A stretch of DNA of 64,000 bases from Litorimonas sp963972195 (GTDB taxonomy: Bacteria; Pseudomonadota; Alphaproteobacteria; Caulobacterales; Maricaulaceae), in assembly GCA_963972195.1 (NCBI GenBank), contig CAXATH010000013.1:12870-76869 (forward strand), written 5' to 3'. How positions within the stretch are numbered: position 1 is the stretch's first letter; the number at the start of each line of letters is the position of its first letter. Position numbers and translations under genes: made by a program. Shown one piece after another: positions 35,743 to 44,367 of this stretch. The notes beneath the pieces were generated by a model, which had not been told where the DNA came from, made no database searches, and saw only the letters and a list, made by a program, of their open reading frames with translations.

Positions 35743-36447
35743 ATGAAAAACCGCGAATCGAAGAAGTCAGAGAATATAGAAGTTCGTATTTCCTTCGAAG
35801 TGAAACAGGCTCTTTGTAGAAAAGCTAAGCTTGAGGGCAGAACCGTTAGCGATGTTCTGCGAAGCCTCGTCGATAACTATCTTATCGCGCCATTGCCAAG
35901 CGTAGCAACTTCGAACCGACAGAACGTTGCTGTGTTCTTAAAAACATTAGTGCAACAACCAAAGAACATATTCGCCACCTTTGTTGCATTAATAACGACG
36001 TCCAGCATCATTCTAACACCAACCGCAGGGGCTGAAGAAGTTCATCTGGATTTGAAACAAGAGATTTCTTATTTGACGACAGAAGATCGAAGCTCGCATT
36101 CAACTCGGGAGTATAAACATCTCATAACATTGCAATCCCGAGAGGCTATTGATTTAAACTTTCCGTCTTTGGTCGAGGCAGATTTACACCAAGACATAAT
36201 TCTTAGGTTGTCAACTAGTGGGCTCTCACCTTCCCAACATTCATCTCTCTCCGATTCAAAAAATAAGTTTGATGTGAACGTGCAAATCATTAAAAATATA
36301 GATGGTAGAGAACAGATCTTGATCAACCAATCCATTACCGCCACAGAAGGCGAGCAGGCTAATTTCTTGACCGGATTTGAAGGCCACGCTGGTTTGCCAG
36401 CAGGAATTTCACTAATATTCACTTTGTCTTCAGAAGAAGCTTTATGA
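35743..36447 (+). CDS. Ribbon-helix-helix domain fused to a membrane helix and exported domain
   Basis: The 234 residues divide into three parts. Residues 11-47 (ENIEVRISFEVKQALCRKA then TVSDVLRSLVDNYL) read as a ribbon-helix-helix DNA-binding motif. Residues 77-96 are a hydrophobic helix (IFATFVALITTSSIILTPTA) followed by AGA. The last 135 residues are polar and beta-rich. The layout predicts a cytoplasmic DNA-binding end and a periplasmic domain, as in one-component membrane regulators, although those usually carry winged helices. The ribosome site is weak. If the hydrophobic helix is instead cleaved, the exported part would be released. Not recognised as a known family. Confidence 0.55.
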   Translation: MKNRESKKSENIEVRISFEVKQALCRKAKLEGRTVSDVLRSLVDNYLIAPLPSVATSNRQNVAVFLKTLVQQPKNIFATFVALITTSSIILTPTAGAEEVHLDLKQEISYLTTEDRSSHSTREYKHLITLQSREAIDLNFPSLVEADLHQDIILRLSTSGLSPSQHSSLSDSKNKFDVNVQIIKNIDGREQILINQSITATEGEQANFLTGFEGHAGLPAGISLIFTLSSEEAL

Positions 36448-36756
36448 AAATAAAGGGTCGTAAAAAGTACGCTTCTGTTCTTAAAGAGCACTGTTAAAGA
36501 TTGAAAGCCGAGAGCAGGATAACTGCGGTCAGCCTTCTTTAAGCGTTTCAACCCTTTCATCTAGAGTTCGCTATGCCTCCTCTAGAGAAGATCAATCCCC
36601 ATACCGGACGTTAGCGAGTGTCCTACTTTGCGCGAGTTTAGGACGCTGAGTATAAGTCCGTTTCTCGACAATACTTGACGCCCGACATCTCATGCTTGAA
36701 GTCTCAATGGCGCAAAAGCCGACATTGCGGACAACCAAGTTAGGGATAAAAAAATT
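36448..36756. other. 309-bp gap with a dispersed repeat
   Basis: The stretch holds repeat copy C (36607-36660) and otherwise nothing I can support. A minus-strand frame across it has no ribosome site and atypical composition. Confidence 0.45.
36607..36660. repeat. Dispersed intergenic repeat, copy C
   Basis: GACGTTAGCGAGTGTCC then TTTGCGCGAG and AGGACG match copy A at 18988-19050 in order and spacing. The copy ends in AAGTCCG, as copy D also has. Confidence 0.5.
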
Positions 36757-37338
36757 ATGGCTGATCGGTTTTCTTCTTTCTCGGAACTTGTTCACGAGAT
36801 GGTTTTAGATCGGGACTTTCGGATCAGCTCCATAGAGCGGCCTGATTCAACCTTCCTTGTATTGGCTCCACACGGAGGAAAGATTGAGCGTGGCACATCG
36901 GAATTAACGAGAGCAATCGCTCGGAATGATCTCAGCTTCTATGTTTTCGAAGGTATTCGTCCTGCACAGAACAAAGATCTTCACATCACATCTCACCGAT
37001 TTGATGAACCTACCGCGCTAAAACTGGCCGAGCGTTGCGCTAAAGTGATTGGCATCCACGGTCGGAAAAATCGCGAAGATAGTAAGACGACCTACCTAGG
37101 AGGATTAGACCAGCAGTTGGCAAAATCCATCGAAAGAGAGCTTTCGAAAGGCGGTTTTTTTGCCGACTCTACCAATCGCGAGTTTCCCGCCGAAAACCCA
37201 AATAACATTTGCAACCGAGGTTCAACCTCGTCCGGTGTGCAATTGGAATTGCCACTAGCGCTCCGGAAGGAGTTACTCGCTTCAAATGAACTTATGGTGC
37301 GATACGCATCTGCAGTGCGAGCCGCACTTTTCAACTGA
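36757..37338 (+). CDS. Poly-gamma-glutamate hydrolase-like (DUF867/YjqB) protein
   Basis: The 193-residue protein has the diagnostic zinc-site block LAPHGGKIERGTSELTRAI near residues 36-54, a later ITSHRFDEP, and an IGIHGRKN segment. These match the family of phage poly-gamma-glutamate hydrolases and the bacterial YjqB-like relatives, which cleave gamma-glutamyl chains. Length and motif order fit a complete protein. It precedes the STAND NTPase gene by 28 bp on the same strand, but its codon use resembles the A+T-richer cargo on its left rather than the STAND gene. Substrate in this host is unknown. Confidence 0.78.
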   Translation: MADRFSSFSELVHEMVLDRDFRISSIERPDSTFLVLAPHGGKIERGTSELTRAIARNDLSFYVFEGIRPAQNKDLHITSHRFDEPTALKLAERCAKVIGIHGRKNREDSKTTYLGGLDQQLAKSIERELSKGGFFADSTNREFPAENPNNICNRGSTSSGVQLELPLALRKELLASNELMVRYASAVRAALFN

Positions 37339-37366
37339 GTGAGCAGTTTCAAAAATAAGAGATTCA

Positions 37367-40300
37367 ATGTATGCTGATGTCGAACCCACTTTCTGTAGAG
37401 ACATGACCGACCCTCCTCTCACTTCCGGCGCGCTATCCGGCGACTCCCCACGCATGACCGGTCCGGCTGGACCGCAGTTTGAAGTGTCGGTCGGCGTCCA
37501 CTACGCCTTGTCGATCCTAGCAGAAACCGAGTGCTTCGGCCTTCCCGGCGCAGTTGCCACAAAAATCGCCTTTCAGCGCCGCGACCAAGGCCACCCGCTG
37601 GACGATATCATTCTGACTGCAGCGCGAGCAGATGGCGGGATTCAGACTCTTGAAATTCAGGCCAAACGATCCCTCAGTTTCACGGTCTTAAACGCAACTT
37701 TCGGCGGCATCATCGCCGACATGGTGGCGGCACAAGATATCGACCCGACACGTCGCTATGTCGTCGCTATAGAGCGCACCAGCCAGACCATCGAAATTGG
37801 CGTTCATGAAGCTCTGGAGCTTGCAAAACATGTAAGTGATGAAGACTCGTTTCGCACATTGCTGGCCACGCCTGGACGCAGCAATCAGGCGATGCGCGAT
37901 TTTGTTGCAGCCTTCGAACACCACTTGACCGACGCCGGCAGCGATCCTGCCCGCCTCACATTTGATATGCTGCGACGCTTCAGTGTGCTCTACTTTGACT
38001 ATGCCCGCCCAAACTCAATTGCTGAACAAGCGGACCGCTGGCGCGCCGCGGCACTGACAAAAGATCAAACCGATCCTTATGGCGAACTCGTCTCTTTACT
38101 GATGCGCACCGACGCGATTGGCGGAGACCTTGATCGCGCCCGCTTGGTTGAACTGCTCGCCGAACGCAGCGTCGAAATTGGGCCGGCACCTCGTTTGTCA
38201 GACGCGCGTGCGAAAGTCGCCGAAATTAGCGGCTTTGCCTTGGCCGACATCGATACCACAATCGCCGGCGTGCATATTCTACGCAGCGCCAAACGCGAGG
38301 CGCTGCTCGGTGCTCTCGAAATAGCGCAGATTGGCAGCGGCGTTCTAGAAATCACCGGAACGGGCGGCTCGGGTAAATCTGCGTTTTTAAAGGCCGCCGC
38401 CGACGCGCAAACCGAACACGCACCCACTTTGATCCTCGCGCCCGACCGGGTACCAGGCGGCGGCTGGAGCGCGCTGCAACATCAGCTGGGTCTGTCAGTC
38501 AACGCAGAACGGTTCCTGACCGATCTCGCCAGCGATGGCGGCGCTATAATCTACATTGACGGCCTGGATAGGTTTCTATCTGAAGCTGAGCGCAAAACCG
38601 TTTCCGATATCATCTTAGCGGTGGCGAAAACCCCTAGCATCACGCTGGTCTTCACAGCCCGCCTTGGTTGGCGTGAGGCGCACCCTTTCAGTGAAAGCGT
38701 GATGCGAGCCTTGGAGGCGCATGAGACATTTACAATTGAAAGTCTGGACGATGACGAAGCCGCTGGTTTGTCGCAGGCGGTTCCGGCGCTCGCCGCCATC
38801 CTCGCTCCGGATCACCCCGCAACGGCTCTGGCCCGCAATCCGTTCATTCTAAAACGCTTCGCTACGGCGAAATCCGACCCCGGCGCGTTAGTGAGTGAAG
38901 CTAGCTTTGCGATAGGCTGGTGGCGATCGGGAGGACATGCGGCTACAGACGACAAGGGCGAAGCACGTGCCCGTCGCAGAATTCTGCTCGCTGTGGTCCG
39001 CGCGCAGTTGGACGGCGCATCCGTGGTGGATCTAAAACCAGAGGCCGCCGACGCGGCAGCGGTCTCTTCGCTGATCGAAGACGAGGTGCTGATCGAACTC
39101 GCGACCGACCGCGTCAAGTTTAAGCACGATCTATTCTTCGACTGGGCGATCGCTACGTATCTCAGCGAAGATCCGGATCGATTGGACACGTTAGCGAAAA
39201 CCGTTGTCCCTGCCTTCTGGTTCGAACGGGGGGGTGAACTCGCTTTTCGTCATCTCGCTGAACAAGACGATCCGGAACCTTGGGCGGGCGCCGTAAAGAA
39301 GATGCAGTCAGGCAAAACCGATGAACGCTGGATCGCATTGGCGCTTCTGGCATTGGTGCGATCCGAGCGCGCCTCTGAATTGTTAGAACGGCATGAGACC
39401 GTTTTGCTCGCCGATAAAGGCGAACTTGCCGAACGCCTCACCCGGCTCGTCATTGGCGCGCACTCTATTGAAGTTGAAGTTCCTGTACCGTCGACCCCTG
39501 GCAGTGGGACGATGACTTCTAAAACCGTCGCCGTGCCAGACCCGGGCTATTGGATGCCCCTCATCATTTCGTCGGCTCTGCGATTTGCCGATCTTCCGTC
39601 TAAAGCGCTGCGCGGTGCGGTCGAACTCATGCACAAATGGGTTGCGCACTTTGCAGCTACGGAGCTGAAACTAACGCCCATTCTGCTTGACCGTTTCGCC
39701 GACCTTCTTGTCGCACATATCGAGGACCGGTCGCTGGATCACATTCCCGCAGGCGAACCACTGCCAACAATCCGGTACCCAGCAGGTCGCAATACGGTCG
39801 ATACATCACGCCTGACTCTCGCCGCGTTTGCGGAAAAAAATCTCAATGCAGCGGAACGGTATCTGGGGGCAATCGCTGCCTCAGATCGCGCCGTGGATGA
39901 ACTCTCTCAGCTATTCGAATTTCCCTTCGCTCTACCCAAAGCCGCCCCCGCTGCCTTTGCCACGGCCATAATAGAAGCCACACGTCAGGAGTATAACAAA
40001 CGCGCCGACGATGACAGTATACGACGCACGGGGCTCGGGCTATCGCGGTTAGATCACCCGTTTACAATGGGCAAATGCGGCATCACGCTGTTTTCGGATC
40101 TTTTAGCCGCTGATGCCGACCAAGGCATTGCCTTGATCCGCACGCTGACCGGGATGACAGAAGCCGTGGTTCAGACTGGCGGCGAATTCGGGCTTGAACT
40201 GCTCGGGCAGACACGTCTCATCAAACCGAGCAATTCTTATAGCTGGCCGCGCGGGCACGGACCTTCGCAATTGGTTGGTAAAGCCCTCGCGGCTCTTGAA

Positions 40301-42529
40301 TACTGGGCCCACCAAGAAATCGAAAACGGCGCAGACCTTGAAACCGTTGCTAAGCGAATTGCAGGCGATGGGCCAATCTCGGGTGCCTTCTTGCTCATCA
40401 TCACTGACTTGACGCTGTGTCACGGAACCCTTGGCGGCGCACTCCTGCATGATCTCCTTGCCTCCCCTGATTTGCTCAGTGTGGATTTTGAACGCCATCA
40501 GTATGATTATCTCGAGACCCAGAGAGGCGTCGGTCTTGGCCGATTGCGTCAGGGGCCGCAAAGTGATGGACCAATTGAACAGGACCTTGCTGCACGCGCA
40601 TCGCGTGGCACCGGTCTGCACGGCGTGCTGATTCAAATCGCCGTGAATGTGCCATCCGAAGAGCTGACCGATCTGAAAGCACGTCTTGATGATAGCGTTC
40701 AACGCCTCGGGGCGTGGGAGCAGCCAGAAGTCGATTGGAAAGACCCCGCTTTTATGGCGTCTTATGCCCGGCGCGCGGCGGACCAGGAAAACTATCGCAC
40801 AGAGACGCAGATGGTGGAGGGCAAACCGCGTCAAGGCTGGGTCTATGACTGGCCAGAAGACCAGGCCGCCTGGATGAAAACCACATCCACCGCGGTTGCG
40901 GCGGAGCATCAGGCCTTCAATCGCTCCCTTGCGATCCGCATGACGATGGATGATGAGACTAACGACGTCCGCGCATCGATTGAGGATGCTGAAAGCTTGC
41001 TCGCAGAGACCGAAAACGCTGAGCCTACCTCTGATGACGTGCTCGATCATGATCCAAATGACCCATGGCTTGCTCGCCTTGGCGCAGCAGCGTTTCTCGC
41101 TCGTCAGTATTCACCGGAACAGCTGCGCACTGAAGCGCCAAAACTTCGATCAATTTTTGATCGCGCGCTAACTTCCGCAGACAAGCCACGGCTCAACCTG
41201 CGCTATGATGTTATGTATGATCCCGCCGCCCTCGGTTTGGTGGGCCTGCTCCATCTCTCCCGGCTTGAAGAGACAGAGCAATCCAATCAGGACTTGCTCA
41301 ATGCCATCGTAAAGAATGGGCCGAGCGCTGTCTCCGCCCTCCGTCATCATCTGCAAACCGCACAGACGTTGGGCTTAGACAGTCTCAAAGCCTGTATTCG
41401 CACGGGATTGCAGGCATGCTTTACTCCTCGACGCGCGCATTATGAAGAAGCTGACGGCGTATTCGAACAACGCTATCAAGCTTTACAGGAGAAACTCAAA
41501 GCTCATATCGGAGCCGAACGGGCATGGCTCGCAGGTCGAGGCGAAGAGCCTAGCTGGGTCGTCCCGCCGCCCACGCGCCAGCGCCCGAAACGACGCAGGA
41601 TCATTCTACCGAGCGGCGCTGCGCCACCACCGCCAAAACTATCGCAAACCGAATATACCGAATACCATTTCGATTATCATACTGGCGACAAATGGATCGG
41701 GTTCCTCAAGCGAGTGGGCGACCCTGGTGCCCTCGAAGCTCTGTTTCTCGCCAATCGGGATTGGCTCTTGCAGGCAAATGGCGGATTGGATGAGGATGCC
41801 GATGCATCCGACATGGAAAATCACTGGACAGAGACGCTCTTTGAATGCGCAGCACTCCTCGCCCCGCATTGGACAGAGACGCAACAAGAAGAGCAGGTCT
41901 TCGCACTGCTCGATCAGGTTTCTTCTGATGTCTTTTTTAGTGTCGCCTCCGCCTTCTTGATTGAGAGTGATGACCAACACCTCAAAGCTGGCGCAACAGA
42001 CACAGAGCATCTTGCTAGACTCAGAGCGCGGCTTTGGAGATCGATGAAATTACGAAAGCAATGGGAACGTCATAAATGGTCGCGTGACGGTCGGGTTGAA
42101 ATCCATCTAAATGACTTGCTCTTCACTCTTTTCATGAAACAGTTTCGAGGCTTTCGTGACCGCTATTCTTATGCGCATGAGTTTAGCGAAGCGCAACTGA
42201 TCGCATTTTCCGACACATTGACGGAACTGACCGTTGATGCTGGTCCCTGCCCCACTATTGCAACGCTTTATCTAGATATCTTAGATCTTCTCCCGACACA
42301 GGTTTCAGCCGCGCCATTAGAAAGCGTTGCAACTGAATGGCATGGCAAAGCCGAGGATGGATTCTGGAGCACGGCGACAATTGGGGAGCGCGTTGCAAAA
42401 TTCGCAAGGGACCACATACATTCAAAGCTCCAGGCGGAGACTTGGCACCCAATCGCGGTCGCGATTTCGGCGGCTGGTGTGCCAGCAGGAGAAACGCTGC
42501 TAAAGCGGATTCAAAAGCTATCAGAATGA
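37367..42529 (+). CDS. STAND-type NTPase with N-terminal Cap4-like nuclease, AVAST-like
   Basis: The 1720-residue protein reads in three parts. The N-terminus (residues 37-120) has LDD at 78-80 and LEIQAKRS with Gln98-x-Lys100, the D-x(n)-(E/Q)xK core of Cap4/DUF4297-like dsDNA nucleases. The NTPase has Walker A GTGGSGKS (331-338) and Walker B IIYIDGLDRF (394-403), with a later FTARLGW segment. The remaining roughly 1200 residues are helical-repeat-like. Nuclease-STAND-repeat proteins of this size are the Avs (antiviral STAND) type that bind phage proteins and then degrade DNA. It is markedly richer in G+C than the flanking cargo, suggesting separate acquisition. A start at ATG 37403 is also possible. 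Function is inferred. Confidence 0.72.
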   Translation: MYADVEPTFCRDMTDPPLTSGALSGDSPRMTGPAGPQFEVSVGVHYALSILAETECFGLPGAVATKIAFQRRDQGHPLDDIILTAARADGGIQTLEIQAKRSLSFTVLNATFGGIIADMVAAQDIDPTRRYVVAIERTSQTIEIGVHEALELAKHVSDEDSFRTLLATPGRSNQAMRDFVAAFEHHLTDAGSDPARLTFDMLRRFSVLYFDYARPNSIAEQADRWRAAALTKDQTDPYGELVSLLMRTDAIGGDLDRARLVELLAERSVEIGPAPRLSDARAKVAEISGFALADIDTTIAGVHILRSAKREALLGALEIAQIGSGVLEITGTGGSGKSAFLKAAADAQTEHAPTLILAPDRVPGGGWSALQHQLGLSVNAERFLTDLASDGGAIIYIDGLDRFLSEAERKTVSDIILAVAKTPSITLVFTARLGWREAHPFSESVMRALEAHETFTIESLDDDEAAGLSQAVPALAAILAPDHPATALARNPFILKRFATAKSDPGALVSEASFAIGWWRSGGHAATDDKGEARARRRILLAVVRAQLDGASVVDLKPEAADAAAVSSLIEDEVLIELATDRVKFKHDLFFDWAIATYLSEDPDRLDTLAKTVVPAFWFERGGELAFRHLAEQDDPEPWAGAVKKMQSGKTDERWIALALLALVRSERASELLERHETVLLADKGELAERLTRLVIGAHSIEVEVPVPSTPGSGTMTSKTVAVPDPGYWMPLIISSALRFADLPSKALRGAVELMHKWVAHFAATELKLTPILLDRFADLLVAHIEDRSLDHIPAGEPLPTIRYPAGRNTVDTSRLTLAAFAEKNLNAAERYLGAIAASDRAVDELSQLFEFPFALPKAAPAAFATAIIEATRQEYNKRADDDSIRRTGLGLSRLDHPFTMGKCGITLFSDLLAADADQGIALIRTLTGMTEAVVQTGGEFGLELLGQTRLIKPSNSYSWPRGHGPSQLVGKALAALEYWAHQEIENGADLETVAKRIAGDGPISGAFLLIITDLTLCHGTLGGALLHDLLASPDLLSVDFERHQYDYLETQRGVGLGRLRQGPQSDGPIEQDLAARASRGTGLHGVLIQIAVNVPSEELTDLKARLDDSVQRLGAWEQPEVDWKDPAFMASYARRAADQENYRTETQMVEGKPRQGWVYDWPEDQAAWMKTTSTAVAAEHQAFNRSLAIRMTMDDETNDVRASIEDAESLLAETENAEPTSDDVLDHDPNDPWLARLGAAAFLARQYSPEQLRTEAPKLRSIFDRALTSADKPRLNLRYDVMYDPAALGLVGLLHLSRLEETEQSNQDLLNAIVKNGPSAVSALRHHLQTAQTLGLDSLKACIRTGLQACFTPRRAHYEEADGVFEQRYQALQEKLKAHIGAERAWLAGRGEEPSWVVPPPTRQRPKRRRIILPSGAAPPPPKLSQTEYTEYHFDYHTGDKWIGFLKRVGDPGALEALFLANRDWLLQANGGLDEDADASDMENHWTETLFECAALLAPHWTETQQEEQVFALLDQVSSDVFFSVASAFLIESDDQHLKAGATDTEHLARLRARLWRSMKLRKQWERHKWSRDGRVEIHLNDLLFTLFMKQFRGFRDRYSYAHEFSEAQLIAFSDTLTELTVDAGPCPTIATLYLDILDLLPTQVSAAPLESVATEWHGKAEDGFWSTATIGERVAKFARDHIHSKLQAETWHPIAVAISAAGVPAGETLLKRIQKLSE

Positions 42530-42859
42530 TCATGAGCCCGATCCGCCGACTACGGAGGCATACTCGCATTCTTAATTATAGGAGCCGCAGGTCGATGGGC
42601 ACGACTACGCGAGAACATGGCTCGAATCTCTGCTTTTAGGAGCTTAGAGTCACGCCCGTTTCGGCTGCCGCTGGAATCAAGCTGTCATTCAGACGAGCAC
42701 GTCAAATGTCAAATAAGAGCCAAGTTCAGACTTTTGCGAACGTCCGTTTTTGGACGTTTTAAGCCGCTCACCTGAAGTCCGCTTAGCCCCCTAAGCCCCC
42801 ATTGCAGAAGTAGCGATTTTACTTAGCGTAGGTATCCACTCATAGTGCCAAGCAAGCCT
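42530..42859. other. 330-bp gap between the STAND gene and the trb block
   Basis: This gap marks the junction of cargo and conjugation backbone. It holds repeat copy D (42728-42783) and a small perfect palindrome GCTTAG-CCCC-CTAAGC (42781-42796), which has no T-run after it. Nothing else is supported; it may be an insertion scar. Confidence 0.45.
42728..42783. repeat. Dispersed intergenic repeat, copy D
   Basis: The copy contains the perfect hairpin AACGTCC-GTTTTT-GGACGTT, preceded by GACTTTTGCG and followed by AAGCCGCT and AAGTCCGC. It aligns with copy B and shares the hairpin idea with copy A. Confidence 0.55.
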
Positions 42860-43099
42860 TTAAGTGGATGCGAGTGCTTTGCGAGCGCGCTTAAATCCAT
42901 TGTCTGTTGCCAGAAATCCAGAAATCATAGACGGTACGAGTTCGGCGGGTTTGACGGCCTCGCCATAACTATCGCTGTAAATACAAGCATAGTCTTCCAA
43001 CATTTGATGGACTTCAGGATCTAAACTCACAGTCAGCTTAACGGGCGTCAAGTTTGGTAACTTCGCAATGCGCAAAGTGGGCTTGTTTTGCTTAGCCAT
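42860..43099 (-). CDS. DUF2274 family protein of the trb cluster
   Basis: The product is 79 residues from ATG 43099 (MAKQNKPTLRIAKLP); a longer frame begins inside trbI and is not used. The ATG overlaps the trbI stop by one base (TAATG). The VKLTVSLDPEVHQMLEDYA segment looks ribbon-helix-helix-like. DUF2274 proteins follow trbI in many alphaproteobacterial ICEs; the role is unknown. Confidence 0.85.
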   Translation of the reverse strand: MAKQNKPTLRIAKLPNLTPVKLTVSLDPEVHQMLEDYACIYSDSYGEAVKPAELVPSMISGFLATDNGFKRARKALAST

Positions 43100-44367
43100 T
43101 AGTGGCCTCCATTTGGTAAATTGTAGGGTGATAGGACGAGGTCTCGATTCACGATGACGCCAAGCCTCCATCCGGGACGAACCTTTAGAGTGGGCTTTCG
43201 CGAAATAGCCCGAGTGACCACCCGTTGCCCCGTTTGGTTGACGGTGCGCTGCCCGCCTGAACGAATGGCCTCCGCAAGCTCATCTTCCTCATCAGTTCCG
43301 AGTTCGGCGGCAATGGATAAAACAGATGAGAGAATTGCGGCTTTGAAAAGACTGCCTGTGTGGCGATCTACTTTATCACGCAGCCCCGCCTGACCTGACA
43401 AATCTACACCGGGTAAATTCTCGATCACGAGTGAGGAGCCGTCAGGTCGGATGAGCCTGTTCCAAACAACAAGCGCCCGAGACTGCCCATCATCGATATC
43501 GCTATCATACCGCCCTAATAACCGTGTGCCTTGCGGCAGCAATAAATACTTACCCGTTGGCGTATCATAAACATTCTCGGTGACTTGCGCGATGACCTGT
43601 CCCGGCAAATCCGAATCCAAACCCGTAACAAGACTAGCTGGAATAATTGTTCCTGCCATAACTTGATAAGGCGATACGGGCGTCCGCAAACTATGCGGAT
43701 TGTAAATTTCCGCATCAGTCAAATCCGGCGAGAGTGTATCATTGCGCGTGCCTTGGCCTAGCGAGTCTTTTGAAGGCGATTGAGGAACCAAACCATTTCC
43801 GCCTTGTCCAAGTAATGCAGCCAATGCAGCTACTCCAGGATCAGCAAATGTTGGTGCCGAAGCTTGAGCGGCCTTCGCGCTATCACTCCCGCCATCCTTC
43901 GCGATAAAGAACAAATTCGAAGTTCTACCTGTTGGGGCGTTTGATGAAGTTTGATGCGCTGTACCTCCATAGCGTTGCGCCGGAGCTGGTGCATATGAAG
44001 ACGATGGCTGATACCGAAAAGGGTTATCCGTTGGGATGTCCTTGGGCTTTCCATAAAGACCAGCTCCAATATCTCCCGGTAGCGGCGGCCCGAGTATCCC
44101 AAATTGTGGACTAGTCTCAACGTCACTATAGCTTTCAGGAAGCGCACTCAAAGCATCAGGCAAAGCCTTGCTTGTGGTATTATACAGCTCCTGAGGCGCT
44201 ACCGTTTCGCTCTCTGGTGAGCGCAAAGCAAAGCCTGCTGCCAATAGAATGGCCAGTGCTGACCCACCCAATAGCGTGCCTAAGACACGTTTGTTAAAAC
44301 GCTTTGCTGATGGCGGATTGCCTTTGATTTGAAGGGCTGCTGACTTCTGCTGACTTGCCCCGCTCAT
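43099..44367 (-). CDS. trbI: Conjugal transfer protein TrbI (VirB10-like)
   Basis: The 422-residue protein spans the envelope as the VirB10-type scaffold of the mating channel. It has a short cytoplasmic N-terminus, one membrane helix (LLGGSALAILLAAGFAL, about 32-48), a Pro-rich periplasmic linker, and a C-terminal barrel domain with YQVMAGTIIPASLVTGLDSD and LLPQGTRLLGRYDS, both hallmark VirB10/TrbI blocks. It overlaps trbG by 4 bp. Confidence 0.95.
   Translation of the reverse strand: MSGASQQKSAALQIKGNPPSAKRFNKRVLGTLLGGSALAILLAAGFALRSPESETVAPQELYNTTSKALPDALSALPESYSDVETSPQFGILGPPLPGDIGAGLYGKPKDIPTDNPFRYQPSSSYAPAPAQRYGGTAHQTSSNAPTGRTSNLFFIAKDGGSDSAKAAQASAPTFADPGVAALAALLGQGGNGLVPQSPSKDSLGQGTRNDTLSPDLTDAEIYNPHSLRTPVSPYQVMAGTIIPASLVTGLDSDLPGQVIAQVTENVYDTPTGKYLLLPQGTRLLGRYDSDIDDGQSRALVVWNRLIRPDGSSLVIENLPGVDLSGQAGLRDKVDRHTGSLFKAAILSSVLSIAAELGTDEEDELAEAIRSGGQRTVNQTGQRVVTRAISRKPTLKVRPGWRLGVIVNRDLVLSPYNLPNGGH

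Noticed and set aside
36592..36795. A 67-residue minus-strand frame running into the hydrolase gene
   Set aside because: It covers the dispersed repeat and the start of a plus-strand gene and has no ribosome site.
40103..41050. A 315-residue open frame antisense to the STAND gene
   Set aside because: Typical shadow frame in a G+C-rich gene; it is Cys/His-rich and domain-free, and the sense frame is continuous over 1720 codons with clear motifs.
42781..42796. Palindrome GCTTAG-CCCC-CTAAGC considered as a terminator
   Set aside because: There is no T-run on either side; left as part of the gap description.
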